Positions 32,093-42,485 of a DNA stretch of 64,000 nt are shown here, piece after piece (within the stretch, counting starts at the first letter, position 1; each line of letters begins with the position of its first letter). The stretch comes from Dactylosporangium aurantiacum (GTDB lineage: Bacteria; Actinomycetota; Actinomycetes; Mycobacteriales; Micromonosporaceae), in the NCBI RefSeq assembly GCF_000716715.1, contig NZ_JNYJ01000003.1, positions 1-64,000 on the forward strand, written 5' to 3'. The translations under genes were made by a program, and so were the position numbers. The notes below the pieces were generated by a model. The model saw only the letters and a list, made by a program, of their open reading frames with translations. It ran no database searches and was not told the origin of the DNA.

Positions 32093-33481
32093 GTGTCCGC
32101 TGTCGAGACGCCGCAGACCCCCGAGACGCCCGGGTCGCCGCAGCTGAGCACGAAACGTGAACGGGTCGGCTGGTACTTCTACGACTGGGCGAACTCGGCG
32201 TTCTCCACCACCGTCGTCACCGTCTTCCTCGGCCCGTACCTGACGTCGATCGCGGAGAAGGCCGCCGGCTGCGACGGCGACGCCTGCGACGACGCCGTCA
32301 TCCACCCCCTCGGCATCGCGATCGCGCCCGGCGCCCTGTTCCCGTACACGGTGAGCCTGTCGGTGTTCCTCACCGTGTTCGTCCTGCCCGTCGTCGGTGC
32401 CGTCGCCGACCGGTCCCCCCGCAAGAAGCAGCTGCTGGCGCTGTTCGCGTACCTCGGCGCGGCCGCGACGACCGGCATGCTGTTCCTCACCGGCGACCGG
32501 TACCTGCTCGGCGCCGCCCTGTTCCTGCTCGCCAACGTCGCGTTCGGCGCGTCGGTCGTGGTGTACAACTCGTTCCTGCCGCAGATCTCCTCCGAGGAGG
32601 ACCGCGACCGGGTGTCCAGCCTCGGCTGGGCGTTCGGGTACCTCGGCGGTGGCCTGCTGCTGCTGCTCAACGTCGCCGCGGTGCTGATGAAGGACAGCCT
32701 CGGCATGTCCACCGGTGACATCGCCCGGTACAGCATCGTGTCGGCGGGCCTGTGGTGGGCCGGGTTCACCACCATCCCGCTGCTGCGGCTGCGCAACCGG
32801 CCGCTGCTGGAGCCGCCGACCGCCGGCGTCAACGTCCTCATCGACGGGTTCCGGCAGCTGTGGCACACGCTGCGCTCGCTCAAGGCGTACCCGCTGACGC
32901 TGTTCTTCCTCGTCGCGTACCTCATCTACAACGACGGCATCCAGACCGTGATCGCTCTCGCGAGCCAGTACGGCACGAAAGAGCTCGGCCTGTCCGACGA
33001 CGTGCTCGTCCCGACGATCCTCATGGTGCAGTTCCTCGCGTTCGCCGGGGCGCTGCTGCTCGGGTGGCTCGCGAAACGGTACGGCGCGTGGAAGACCCTG
33101 CTCGGCAGCCTCGTGCTGTGGACGGTGATCATCGTCATCGCGTACTTCCTGCCGGCGAAGGAGCCGCTGCTGTTCGTCGCGCTCGGCGGCGGGATCGGCC
33201 TGGTCCTCGGCGGCTCCCAGGCCCTGTCCCGGTCGCTGTTCTCGCAGCTGATCCCGAAGGGCCGCGAAGGGGAGTACTTCGGCATCTACGAGATCTCCGA
33301 CAAGGGCACCAGCTGGCTCGGGCCGCTGCTGTTCGGCCTCGCCTACGACACGACCCGCAGCTACCGGGTCGCGATCATCTCCCTGCTGGTGTTCTTCGTC
33401 GCCGGGTTCCTGGCGCTGCTGGCCGTGCCGATCCGCAAGGCGATCGAGCAGGCCGGCAACACCCCACCCAGCCGCCTGTGA
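32093..33481 (+). CDS. MFS transporter, Atg22/UMF1-like
   Basis: A 462-aa protein with about twelve helices. The N-terminus WYFYDWANSAFSTTVVTVFLG is the strong signature of the Atg22-like (UMF1) branch, and PVVGAVADRSPRKKQ is the MFS loop 2-3 motif. The family has been linked to amino-acid efflux from vacuoles in fungi; bacterial substrates are unknown. GTG 32093 has AGGAGAGG 7 nt upstream. It follows the glycerophosphodiesterase gene by 48 nt and may be co-transcribed with it. Confidence 0.87.
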   Translation: MSAVETPQTPETPGSPQLSTKRERVGWYFYDWANSAFSTTVVTVFLGPYLTSIAEKAAGCDGDACDDAVIHPLGIAIAPGALFPYTVSLSVFLTVFVLPVVGAVADRSPRKKQLLALFAYLGAAATTGMLFLTGDRYLLGAALFLLANVAFGASVVVYNSFLPQISSEEDRDRVSSLGWAFGYLGGGLLLLLNVAAVLMKDSLGMSTGDIARYSIVSAGLWWAGFTTIPLLRLRNRPLLEPPTAGVNVLIDGFRQLWHTLRSLKAYPLTLFFLVAYLIYNDGIQTVIALASQYGTKELGLSDDVLVPTILMVQFLAFAGALLLGWLAKRYGAWKTLLGSLVLWTVIIVIAYFLPAKEPLLFVALGGGIGLVLGGSQALSRSLFSQLIPKGREGEYFGIYEISDKGTSWLGPLLFGLAYDTTRSYRVAIISLLVFFVAGFLALLAVPIRKAIEQAGNTPPSRL

Positions 33482-33492
33482 AGTCCCGGTAG

Positions 33493-33512
33493 CCACGGCG
33501 GCCCCGCCGTGG
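33493..33512 (+). terminator. hairpin after the Atg22-like gene
   Basis: CCACGGCG / CGCCGTGG with a 4-nt loop, 11 nt after the stop codon and ending 14 nt before the next start. Confidence 0.6.
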
Positions 33513-33526
33513 TGAGATACCCATCC

Positions 33527-36496
33527 ATGCGGTACCGGCTGCTGGGCCCCCTCACGGTCGACGTCGCCGGGCAGCCGGTGCGCATCGCCGCGGCCCGCGA
33601 CCGGGTCCTGCTGGCGATGCTGCTGCTGCAACCGAACCGGGTCGTGACCGTGGCCCGGCTCGTCGACGCCGTCTGGGGCGACGCCGCACCCGCCACCGCC
33701 CGCGCGCAGCTGCACACGTGCGTGTCGCGGCTGCGCCGGCTCCTGCCGGACCTGATCCGCACCGACACCGCCGGGTACCGCGCCGCCGTCGCCGACGACG
33801 ACCTCGACACCCTCACGTTCACCGCCCTGGTCACCGCCGGGCGGGCCGCGGCCGCCGCCGGTGACCTGCACACCGCCCACACGCGGCTGCGGGCGGCGCT
33901 GCGGCTGTGGCGCGGCCCGGCCCTCGCCGGCCTGGACAGCCCACCGGTGCAGGCACACGCCGTCGCCCTCGAGGAACGCCGCGACGCCGCCGTGGAGGAC
34001 TGCATCGACGTGGAGCTGCGCCTCGGCCGGCACGCGGAGCTGATCGGGCAGCTGACCGCCCTCGTGGAGCAGCACCCGCTGCGGGAACGGCTCACCGGGC
34101 AGCTGATGACGGCCCTCACCCGCGCCGGCCGCACCGCCGACGCGCTCGCCGTGTACCGGCGGCTGCGCAAGGCCCTGCACGACGAGCTCGGCCTGCCACC
34201 CGGTGACGCGTTGCAACGCCTCCACCACGACCTGCTGCAACCCGCCGCCGAACCCGCCCCCACCACCCCCGCGCCCGCCGCGCCGCAGCGGGTGACACGG
34301 CCGTGGACGCTGCCCCGGGACGTCGCCGACTACTCCGGCCGGGAACACCTCCTCACCGACCTGATCACCGCCGTCGCCGACGACGACCCGCACCCCGGCG
34401 GGGTCCCCGCGGTCCTCACCGTCGACGGGATGGCCGGCGTCGGCAAGACCAGCCTCGCCGTGCACCTCGCGCACCGCGTCGCCGCCCGCTACCCCGACGG
34501 GCGGCTCTTCCTGGACCTGCACGCCCACTCCGACCGGCCGCCGCTGCCACCGCACGAGGCCCTCGCCGTCCTCCTCGGCCACCTCGGCGTCCCACCGGCC
34601 CGCATCCCCGCCGACCCCGACGAACGCGTCGCCCGCTGGCGCAGCGAGCTCGCCGACCGCCGCGTCCTCGTCGTGCTCGACAACGCCGCCGACGCCGGGC
34701 AGGTCCTGCCGCTGCTGCCCGGATCGTCGCCGAGCCTCATCATCGTCACCAGCCGCCGCCGCATCGCCGGCCTCGACGGGGCCCGCCCGGTGTCGCTGGA
34801 CGTGCTGTCCGCCGTCGAGTCCCGCCGCCTCATCACCGCCGTCGTCGGTGCCCGCGCCGCCGCCGACCCGGCCGCGACCGCCGAGGTCGCCCGCCTCTGC
34901 GGGCACCTGCCGCTCGCGCTGCGCCTCGCCGCGGCCCGCCTGGCGCACCGCCCGTCGTGGAGCGTCGCCGACCTCGCCGACCGGCTGCGCAGCGCCCACC
35001 CCGCCGCCGTCGACCTCGCCGTCGACGGCCGTTCCCCACACGCCGCGTTCGACCTGTCGTACCGGCAACTGCCCGCACCGGCCCAGCGACTGTTCCGGCT
35101 CCTCGGCGTCCACCCCGCCGGCGACCTGTCCACCCGCGCCGCCGCCGCCCTCGCCGGCCTGCCCACCGACGACACCGACCTGCTGCTCGGCCAGCTCGTC
35201 GACAGCCACCTGCTCAACGAACCCGTCGCCGGCCGGTTCCGGCTGCACGACCTGCTCCGCGAATACGCCACCCACCTGCTGGACGAACCAGCCGGCGGCG
35301 ACCCCGACCGGGAACCCGCGACCCGCCGCCTGCTCGACTTCTACCTGCACGCGACCGCCGCCGCCACCAAGGTCTGGGAAAGCAACCGCGACCGCGACCC
35401 GGTCGACTTCACCGACGTCGGCGAGCACGTCCCCACGTTCACCGACATGATCGACACCCGGCGGTGGCTGGACCTGGAATGGGCCAACGTCGTCGCCGTC
35501 GCGCACCTCGCCGACCGGCTCGGCTGGCACCGGCACACGGTCCTGCTCCCCCGCGCCCTGTGGGGGTACCTGTTCCGCAACTCGATGAACGACGTGTCCC
35601 TGGACCTGCACCGCCGCGCCCTCACCGCCGCGCACGCCCTGCACGACCCGGACCTCATCGCGATGACCCACAACTACCTGGCGTCCGCGCACGCCCGCGG
35701 CGGTGACCTCGCCTCCGCCGCCGCGCACCTCGCCCGGCTCGTCACCCACCCCACCTGGGGCGTACGGGCCCGCACCAACCTCGCCTACGTGTACCTCAAC
35801 GTCGGCCGCTACGACGAGGCACTGCACCTGATGGAACAGTCCCTCATCACCGGCGCCGACGGCTGGCACGTCAGCGTCCAATGGACCGCCCTCGCCGGGA
35901 TGCTGCGCGCCGTCGGCCGGTACACCGAGTCGGCGCTCGTCGCGCAACGCATCGTCGCCTACGGCCGCCGCACCGGCAACCCGTGGCCCGCCGCCGTCGG
36001 CGCCGTCGAGCTCGGCCAGGCCCGCGCCCGCCTCGGCCGGCACCGGCAGGCGGCGCTGCTGCTGCGCTGGGCCCGCCGGCAGCTCGGCGGTGACGTCGGT
36101 CCCGCCGCCGAACTGGAGGCCCGCAGCCACCTCGGCGCCGCCCTGCTCACCCTCGGCGCCCACGAACGCGGCCTGCACCTGCTACGCACCGCGTACGAGG
36201 ACGGCCAGCAGCTCGACCCGACCGTCGCCTGCCAGGCCGGGAACCTGTACGGCGAGGCCCTCACCACCGTCGGCCGCGCCGCGGACGCGAAACTCGTCCA
36301 CGCGCAGGTGCTGGACCGGGCGATGCGCATCGGTCACCGGTACGAGCAGGCCCGCGCCTACCGCGGTCTCGGCGTCACCACCGACGACCCGCGGCTGGCC
36401 CGGGAACGGCTGCGCACCGCCCTGGAACTGTTCGACGCGATGGGCACCCCGGAGCGGCACGAGGTGCGGACGCTGCTGCACCGGCCGGAACAGTAG
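33527..36496 (+). CDS. AfsR/SARP-type regulator with BTAD, NB-ARC and TPR domains
   Basis: A 989-aa pleiotropic-type activator. Residues 1-~95 are an OmpR-like winged helix (RYRLLGPLTVDVAGQPVRIA, then LLQPNRVVTVARLVDAVWGD). Residues ~100-245 are the bacterial transcriptional activation (BTAD) domain. An NB-ARC ATPase follows, with P-loop VDGMAGVGKTSLAVHLAHR near residue 305 and VLVVLDNAADAGQVLPLL as Walker B. From ~600 on it is TPR-like. AfsR-type proteins raise antibiotic cluster transcription, but no biosynthetic cluster lies beside it here. ATG 33527 gives the canonical SARP N-terminus; GTG 33509 is possible. It precedes thymidine kinase by 11 nt. Confidence 0.9.
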   Translation: MRYRLLGPLTVDVAGQPVRIAAARDRVLLAMLLLQPNRVVTVARLVDAVWGDAAPATARAQLHTCVSRLRRLLPDLIRTDTAGYRAAVADDDLDTLTFTALVTAGRAAAAAGDLHTAHTRLRAALRLWRGPALAGLDSPPVQAHAVALEERRDAAVEDCIDVELRLGRHAELIGQLTALVEQHPLRERLTGQLMTALTRAGRTADALAVYRRLRKALHDELGLPPGDALQRLHHDLLQPAAEPAPTTPAPAAPQRVTRPWTLPRDVADYSGREHLLTDLITAVADDDPHPGGVPAVLTVDGMAGVGKTSLAVHLAHRVAARYPDGRLFLDLHAHSDRPPLPPHEALAVLLGHLGVPPARIPADPDERVARWRSELADRRVLVVLDNAADAGQVLPLLPGSSPSLIIVTSRRRIAGLDGARPVSLDVLSAVESRRLITAVVGARAAADPAATAEVARLCGHLPLALRLAAARLAHRPSWSVADLADRLRSAHPAAVDLAVDGRSPHAAFDLSYRQLPAPAQRLFRLLGVHPAGDLSTRAAAALAGLPTDDTDLLLGQLVDSHLLNEPVAGRFRLHDLLREYATHLLDEPAGGDPDREPATRRLLDFYLHATAAATKVWESNRDRDPVDFTDVGEHVPTFTDMIDTRRWLDLEWANVVAVAHLADRLGWHRHTVLLPRALWGYLFRNSMNDVSLDLHRRALTAAHALHDPDLIAMTHNYLASAHARGGDLASAAAHLARLVTHPTWGVRARTNLAYVYLNVGRYDEALHLMEQSLITGADGWHVSVQWTALAGMLRAVGRYTESALVAQRIVAYGRRTGNPWPAAVGAVELGQARARLGRHRQAALLLRWARRQLGGDVGPAAELEARSHLGAALLTLGAHERGLHLLRTAYEDGQQLDPTVACQAGNLYGEALTTVGRAADAKLVHAQVLDRAMRIGHRYEQARAYRGLGVTTDDPRLARERLRTALELFDAMGTPERHEVRTLLHRPEQ

Positions 36497-36499
36497 GCT
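36494..36499 (+). promoter_or_regulatory. -10 hexamer upstream of thymidine kinase
   Basis: TAGGCT overlaps the SARP stop codon and ends 8 nt before GTG 36508, suggesting an own leaderless promoter. Confidence 0.4.
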
Positions 36500-36507
36500 G
36501 CACGGTC

Positions 36508-37236
36508 GTGACGTCCTCCGTTCCCACCCTCGACGAAGACCCGTCCGCGTGCGTCGCCGCCGGTGACAGCCGGCTACGCCGCGGTGGCTCGCTGAAGTTC
36601 TTCTACGGTCCGATGGACTGCGGCAAGTCGACCCTGGCGCTGCAGATGGACTACAACCACGCCCGGCAGGGCCGCCGCGGCCTGGTCCTGACCACCATCG
36701 ACCGGGCCGGCCCGGGCCGGCTGTCGACCCGCATCGGGCTCGGCAAGGAAGCCGTCGAGGTCGGCACCGACCTCGATATCCGCGGCCTGGTCCGGCAGCG
36801 GTGGGCGCAGGGCATCCGCGTAGACTACCTCATCTGCGACGAGGCCAGCTTCTACACGGTCGCGCAGATCGAGCAGCTCGCCGACCTCGTCGACACCTCC
36901 GACGTCGACGTGTACGCGTTCGGCCTGGCCACCGACTTCCGCACCAGCCTGTTCCCGGCGGCGCAGCGGCTGTTCGAGCTCGCCGACGAGGTGACCCGCG
37001 TCCAGGTGGAGGTGCTGTGCTGGTGCGGCCGGCCGGGCCTGCTCAACGCCCGGGTCGTCAACGGCGGTATCGCCCGCGAAGGTGACCAGGTCGTCATCGG
37101 CGACACCGACGCCGACCCCGCCGCCGGCGACACCACCGCCGACGACGTCCGCTACCAGGTGCTGTGCCGCCGCCACCACCGCGTCGGCGACCTCGGCCCC
37201 ACCGCCCGCGCCGAAGGGCAGCTGCGACTCGTCTGA
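36508..37236 (+). CDS. tdk: thymidine kinase
   Basis: A 242-aa type II (TK1-like) thymidine kinase of the pyrimidine salvage pathway, phosphorylating thymidine to dTMP. Walker A is FYGPMDCGKSTLAL, Walker B/catalytic region YLICDEASFYTVAQI (DEA-x-F), and the substrate lasso includes YAFGLATDFRTSLFPAA. The zinc site is partly visible as CWCGRPG and LCRRHH near the C-terminus. There is a ~28-residue N-terminal extension before the fold. It follows the SARP gene closely; the link is probably positional only. Confidence 0.9.
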   Translation: MTSSVPTLDEDPSACVAAGDSRLRRGGSLKFFYGPMDCGKSTLALQMDYNHARQGRRGLVLTTIDRAGPGRLSTRIGLGKEAVEVGTDLDIRGLVRQRWAQGIRVDYLICDEASFYTVAQIEQLADLVDTSDVDVYAFGLATDFRTSLFPAAQRLFELADEVTRVQVEVLCWCGRPGLLNARVVNGGIAREGDQVVIGDTDADPAAGDTTADDVRYQVLCRRHHRVGDLGPTARAEGQLRLV

Positions 37237-37241
37237 CCCCA

Positions 37242-37255
37242 TTACCTGACGGTAA
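37242..37255. promoter_or_regulatory. inverted repeat overlapping the acyl-CoA dehydrogenase -10
   Basis: TTACC-TGAC-GGTAA; its right arm overlaps the -10 TAACCT. The pattern resembles TetR-type operators often found before acyl-CoA dehydrogenase genes (inference). Confidence 0.45.
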
Positions 37256-37258
37256 CCT
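37253..37258 (+). promoter_or_regulatory. -10 hexamer, leaderless start of acyl-CoA dehydrogenase
   Basis: TAACCT ends 7 nt before ATG 37266. Confidence 0.55.
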
Positions 37259-37265
37259 GGCGGGC

Positions 37266-38919
<1,654 letters not shown>

Positions 38920-38927
<8 letters not shown>

Positions 38928-39435
38928 GCCGGTCCCACACGATGCGCCGCTTGTACGGGACACCGTTGAGCCGGGCCGGGTCACCACCGACCGGGACCGT
39001 CTGCACGTGCCGCCCGCCACGCGCGGCGTAGAACCGCTGCGCCGCCACATTCTGCTCCAGCACCCACAGGTACATCCGCGGCGTCCCCGCCGACCGCAGC
39101 ACCGCGGCGACCGCGGCCGCGTGCAACGCCGTGCCGATCCCGGTGCGCCGGCGGCCACCGGTCACGTGCAGGTTGTCCACGAGACTGCCCCACCGCGGGT
39201 CGTCATCGACGACCACGTGCACGAACCCGACCAGGGCACCGGCGTCCTCCGCCACGACCGTCACCGCCGCCCGCGGGTCCGCCAACCGGTCCCGCCACAC
39301 CGCGCACCGCTCACCGACCAGGTCACCGTCGAGGTACGCGTCGGCGTACGCACCCCGGTAATGCGCCCGCCAGCTCGCCGCGTGCAACGCCCCCACCGCG
39401 TCCGCGTCCGCGACCACCGCCGGCCGCAGGATCAC
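38920..39435 (-). CDS. GNAT-family N-acetyltransferase
   Basis: A 171-aa acetyltransferase. The fold runs from ILRPAVVADADAVGALHAASW through VDNLHVTGGRRRTGIGTALH (acetyl-CoA loop R-R-x-G-I-G) to VLEQNVAAQRFYAARGGRHV (motif B). Its GTG start overlaps the recombinase stop by 4 bp (GTGA), so it is translated behind that gene. The 3' end overlaps the acyl-CoA dehydrogenase by 8 bp. Substrate unknown. Confidence 0.87.
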
Positions 39436-40388
39436 GCCGGCCGCCTGCGGGCCCGCGCCGCCGCGATCGTGTACGCCGGATCCCGGTCCAGGTTGTGCCG
39501 GTCCCGGTCATACCGGCGGGTCGTGCGCGGATCCGCGTGCCCCATCGCGTCCTGCACATCCTCCAACGGCACACCCTCGTCCCGCGCCGCGGTCGCGAAC
39601 GCGTGCCGCAGCGAATGCGGCGACAGCCGCGCCCACGCCGGCACCCCCGCCTGCTTCGCCAACCGCCGCACCAGCCGGAACACCGCATGCCGGTCCACCC
39701 GCCCACCCGTCGCCGTGGTGAACAGCGGCCCGTCACCGTCACCACGCACCGGCAGGTACTCCTCCAACGCGGCGACCACGTGCGCGGTCAACGCCCGCCG
39801 CCGCGGCTTGCCGCCCTTGCCCACGAACCGCACCGTGCGATGCCCCCGCTCGGTGCCGATGTCCGCCACGTCCAACGCGACGACCTCACCGACCCGCAAC
39901 CCCAGATCCGCCAGCAACGCCAGAATCACGCGGTCCCGCGCCGCCGTCGGCCCCCGCTGCGCCGCCGCCGCCGCGAGGATCGCGTCGACCTCCGCCGCGC
40001 TCAACCCGACCGTCGCCGAGGAGTCCCGGTCCACCCTCGGCCGGTCCGCGCCACCGACCGGGTTCGCCGGCACCGCCTGCAACCGCAGCAGAAACGCATA
40101 CCAGCTCGACAACGCCGACAGCTTCCGCGCCACGCTCGCCGGCGCCAGCACCCGCCCCGTCCGCGCGTCCACCGTCGACTCCAGATCCCGCGCATACGCG
40201 TTCACGTGCAGGAACGACACCCGCAACGGATCCAGGTCCCGACCGGCGCACCAGCCGAGGAACTGATGCACGTCACGCCGGTACGCCGCCCGGGTGTGCG
40301 CCGACAACCGCCGGTTCGCCAGCCACGCGTCGGTGAAGTCACCCGACGCCGGGGTCAAAGCATGCTGGACGCTCTGCAGGGGACCCAT
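39432..40388 (-). CDS. tyrosine recombinase, XerC/XerD-like
   Basis: A 318-aa site-specific recombinase. The N-terminal SAM-like DNA-binding domain (LSAHTRAAYRRDVHQFLGWC) is followed by the catalytic domain with Arg in GLRVGEVVALD, Lys in GKGGKPRRRALT, His-x-x-Arg in SPHSLRHAFAT, His in MGHADPRTTRRY and the nucleophile Tyr in RRYDRDRHNL. All catalytic residues are present. Size fits chromosome-dimer or integron-like XerC/D enzymes. No repeats resembling att or dif sites were seen beside it, so its target is unknown. It forms a tight unit with the downstream acetyltransferase and starts 13 nt after the methyltransferase stop. Confidence 0.9.
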   Translation of the reverse strand: MGPLQSVQHALTPASGDFTDAWLANRRLSAHTRAAYRRDVHQFLGWCAGRDLDPLRVSFLHVNAYARDLESTVDARTGRVLAPASVARKLSALSSWYAFLLRLQAVPANPVGGADRPRVDRDSSATVGLSAAEVDAILAAAAAQRGPTAARDRVILALLADLGLRVGEVVALDVADIGTERGHRTVRFVGKGGKPRRRALTAHVVAALEEYLPVRGDGDGPLFTTATGGRVDRHAVFRLVRRLAKQAGVPAWARLSPHSLRHAFATAARDEGVPLEDVQDAMGHADPRTTRRYDRDRHNLDRDPAYTIAAARARRRPA

Positions 40389-40400
40389 CGATGCGACAGT

Positions 40401-41042
40401 TTAGAGAACCGGCCGCCACACGGTGGTCCGCTTCACCGGCGTGTCCTCCAACGTCTGCGGCACCGGCACGTCATACCGGGCGACGAACTCCAGGTGCTCC
40501 TTCGGCAGATACGCCCGCCCCGGATCACCGACGAGACTGTCCGCGCCCCGCGCCGTGACCCGCCGCAGGAACTGCAGCACCTGACCGGTCATCTCCCGGC
40601 TGTAGAACACGTCACCGGCGAGGACCACCTCAGCGTCACCACCGTCACCGGGCAGCACGTCCTCCAGCCGCACGTCGAGGCTGACCCCGTTCGCTTCGGC
40701 GTTCACCGCCATCGCCGTCACGGCGAGGGGGTCGATCTCCACCGCGGTCACGTGCGCCGCGCCGGCCTTCACCGCCGCGATCGCCACCAACCCCGAACCG
40801 GCCGCGACATCCAGCACCCGCCGCCCCGCCACCAGCTGCGGATGGTCCAGCACGTACCGGGCGAGGGCCTGCCCACCCGCCCACGCGAACGCCCAGAACG
40901 GCGGCGGCAGCTGCACCCCACCGGCGAACTTCTCCGTGTACTGCCACAGCTCGATCGCCTCGTCCGCCAGCCGCAGCCGCACCTCCGGCACCAACGGGAC
41001 CGGGACGAGACTGGTGTGCGCCAGGACGAATGCGGTGGACAT
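40401..41042 (-). CDS. SAM-dependent methyltransferase, protein-lysine (ETFBKMT/PrmA-like) type
   Basis: A 213-aa methyltransferase. LWQYTEKFAGGVQLPPPFWAFAWAGGQALARY is typical of the group containing ETF-beta lysine methyltransferases and PrmA. Motif I is VLDVAAGSGLVAIAA, followed by VTAVEIDPLAVTAMAVNAEANG and DVVLAGDVFY-like sequence (EVVLAGDVFYSREMT). ATG 41042 was chosen because TAGGGT ends 8 nt upstream. It heads a minus-strand set with the recombinase and acetyltransferase. Confidence 0.85.
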   Translation of the reverse strand: MSTAFVLAHTSLVPVPLVPEVRLRLADEAIELWQYTEKFAGGVQLPPPFWAFAWAGGQALARYVLDHPQLVAGRRVLDVAAGSGLVAIAAVKAGAAHVTAVEIDPLAVTAMAVNAEANGVSLDVRLEDVLPGDGGDAEVVLAGDVFYSREMTGQVLQFLRRVTARGADSLVGDPGRAYLPKEHLEFVARYDVPVPQTLEDTPVKRTTVWRPVL

Positions 41043-41050
41043 CGGCAGCG

Positions 41051-41056
41051 ACCCTA
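41051..41056 (-). promoter_or_regulatory. -10 hexamer upstream of methyltransferase
   Basis: TAGGGT (minus strand) ends 8 nt before ATG 41042. Confidence 0.45.
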
Positions 41057-41097
41057 TGTCACTCGTGCGTGCGACGCCCCGCCGGGGCCCGCATCGG

Positions 41098-41103
41098 TAC
41101 CGT
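41098..41103 (+). promoter_or_regulatory. -10 hexamer, leaderless start of the 28-aa membrane peptide
   Basis: TACCGT ends 7 nt before ATG 41111. Confidence 0.5.
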
Positions 41104-41110
41104 GCCATGC

Positions 41111-41197
41111 ATGGGGGCGGGCAGCTGGTTCATCCTCGGCACGGCGGTCGTCGTGCTCGTCCTCATCACGCTCTACGTCGACTCGCTGCGCCGCTAG
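41111..41197 (+). CDS. 28-aa single-pass membrane peptide
   Basis: A short ORF encoding MGAGSWFILGTAVVVLVLIT followed by LYVDSLRR and TAG. It is a nearly ideal single transmembrane helix with a basic end, which places the C-terminus in the cytoplasm. ATG 41111 stands 7 nt behind a TACCGT -10, the spacing shared by many genes here. A random ORF would rarely combine promoter spacing, a complete hydrophobic helix and a positive end. No family recognised; it is divergent from the methyltransferase. Confidence 0.55.
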   Translation: MGAGSWFILGTAVVVLVLITLYVDSLRR

Positions 41198-41204
41198 CGC
41201 CGCC

Positions 41205-41267
41205 CGGGTCTCTCGGGTCTCTCGGGTCGCTTGGGTCTCTCCAGTCGCTTGGATCGCTCGGGTCCAG
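41205..41267. repeat. degenerate 9-bp tandem repeat, about seven copies
   Basis: Units CGGGTCTCT, CGGGTCTCT, CGGGTCGCT, TGGGTCTCT, CCAGTCGCT, TGGATCGCT and CGGGTCCAG follow each other between the 28-aa ORF and the winged-helix gene. Confidence 0.75.
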
Positions 41268-41286
41268 GGTCGCGTCACGTGGCCGC

Positions 41287-41292
41287 TAGGGT
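41287..41292 (+). promoter_or_regulatory. -10 hexamer, leaderless start of winged-helix gene
   Basis: TAGGGT ends 7 nt before GTG 41300. Confidence 0.55.
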
Positions 41293-41299
41293 TGCCGGC

Positions 41300-42475
41300 G
41301 TGACCCCGCACATCAGCGACGCGCAGCGGCGGGCCCGCCTCGCGTGGCGGCACGGGCTGGCCGCACCCACCGCCGGCGGGCCCGAACACGCGGCGGCGGA
41401 CATGGTCGCGCTACACGCCACCGACCCCGCCACCGTGTACCTGTCCATCGCCGCCCGCCAACCCACCGCGACCGTCGCGAGCATCGACGACGCCCTGTAC
41501 ACGCGGCGCAGCGTGCTGCGGATGCTCGGCATGCGCCGCACCATGTTCGTCGTGCCGACCGGCACCGCCGGGGTCGTGCACGCCGCGGCGGCCGCGGCCG
41601 TCGCCGCCGAGCAGCGGCGGCTGCTCGTCAAACACCTCCAGCAGTGCGGCGCCGGCGACGCCGCCTGGCTCACCGACGTCGAAGCCGCCACCATCGCCGC
41701 CCTGCACGCCCGCGGCGGCGCCGCCACCGCCGCGCAACTGGCCACCGACGTGCCCCGCCTACGCACCGAGCTCGTCTTCCCGCAGGGCAGCCAGTACGCC
41801 ACCAGCCGCGTCCTGCTGCTGCTCGCCGCGCAGGGCCACATCGTCCGCGGCCGCCCCAACGGCACCTGGACCAGCAGCCAGTACACCTGGCACCTGCTCG
41901 ACCCGTGGCTGCCCGCGCCGCTGCCTGACCTCGACCCGGCCGCCGCCCGCACCGACCTCGCCCGGCTGTGGCTGGCCCGCTACGGCCCCGGCACCGTCAA
42001 CGACCTCAAATGGTGGACCGGGTGGACCCTCACCCAGACCCGCGCCGCCCTCGCCGCCCTGCCCACCGTCACCGTCACCCTCGACGGCGGCGGCACCGGC
42101 GTCGTCCTCGCCGACGACACCGACGACGTCCCGCCACCCCCACCATGGGCGGCGCTGCTACCCGCCCTCGACCCGACCATGATGGGCTGGGCCACCCGCG
42201 ACTGGTACCTCGGCCCCCACGCACCCGCCCTGTTCGACCGCACCGGCAACCCCGGCCCCACCATCTGGGCCGACGGCCGCGTCGTCGGCGGCTGGGCCCA
42301 CCTCCCCGGCCACGTCACCACCGAACTGCTCCAACCCGTCGACCCGGCCACCCGCCGCGCCGTCGACACCACCGCCGAGCACCTCACCACCTGGATCGGC
42401 GACATCCGGATCACCCCACGGTTCCGCACCCCACTGGAGCGGCGTCTGACCGAATCTGTCACACCTCGCGGGTAG
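41300..42475 (+). CDS. winged-helix DNA-binding protein, HTH_42 / AlkZ-related
   Basis: A 391-aa protein of the HTH_42 superfamily, which includes the DNA glycosylases AlkZ and YcaQ. The three-wing architecture is suggested by VALHATDPATVYLSIAARQP, VLRMLGMRRTMFVVP and LDPTMMGWATRDWYL, with GRVVGGWAH near the end. In AlkZ-type glycosylases a Gln-x-Gln or Gln-x-Asp motif forms the active site; here the corresponding N-terminal loop reads HATDPAT, so glycosylase activity is doubtful. GTG 41300 is leaderless. It overlaps the promoter of the next gene at its stop codon. Confidence 0.78.
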   Translation: MTPHISDAQRRARLAWRHGLAAPTAGGPEHAAADMVALHATDPATVYLSIAARQPTATVASIDDALYTRRSVLRMLGMRRTMFVVPTGTAGVVHAAAAAAVAAEQRRLLVKHLQQCGAGDAAWLTDVEAATIAALHARGGAATAAQLATDVPRLRTELVFPQGSQYATSRVLLLLAAQGHIVRGRPNGTWTSSQYTWHLLDPWLPAPLPDLDPAAARTDLARLWLARYGPGTVNDLKWWTGWTLTQTRAALAALPTVTVTLDGGGTGVVLADDTDDVPPPPPWAALLPALDPTMMGWATRDWYLGPHAPALFDRTGNPGPTIWADGRVVGGWAHLPGHVTTELLQPVDPATRRAVDTTAEHLTTWIGDIRITPRFRTPLERRLTESVTPRG

Positions 42476-42478
42476 GTT
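42473..42478 (+). promoter_or_regulatory. -10 hexamer overlapping a stop codon
   Basis: TAGGTT includes the TAG stop of the preceding gene and ends 7 nt before ATG 42486. Confidence 0.5.
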
Positions 42479-42485
42479 CAGCGGC

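Noticed and set aside
31745..36178. Very long minus-strand open frame (about 1,470 codons) opposite the glycerophosphodiesterase, MFS and SARP genes
   Set aside because: It is antisense to three well-supported genes and its translation is low-complexity Gly/Val/Gln/Arg. Long antisense frames are expected at this GC content.
39432..40388. Tyrosine recombinase as integrase of an integrated element
   Set aside because: No att-like direct repeats, tRNA gene or phage/plasmid genes are nearby; it looks like a stand-alone XerC/D-type gene.
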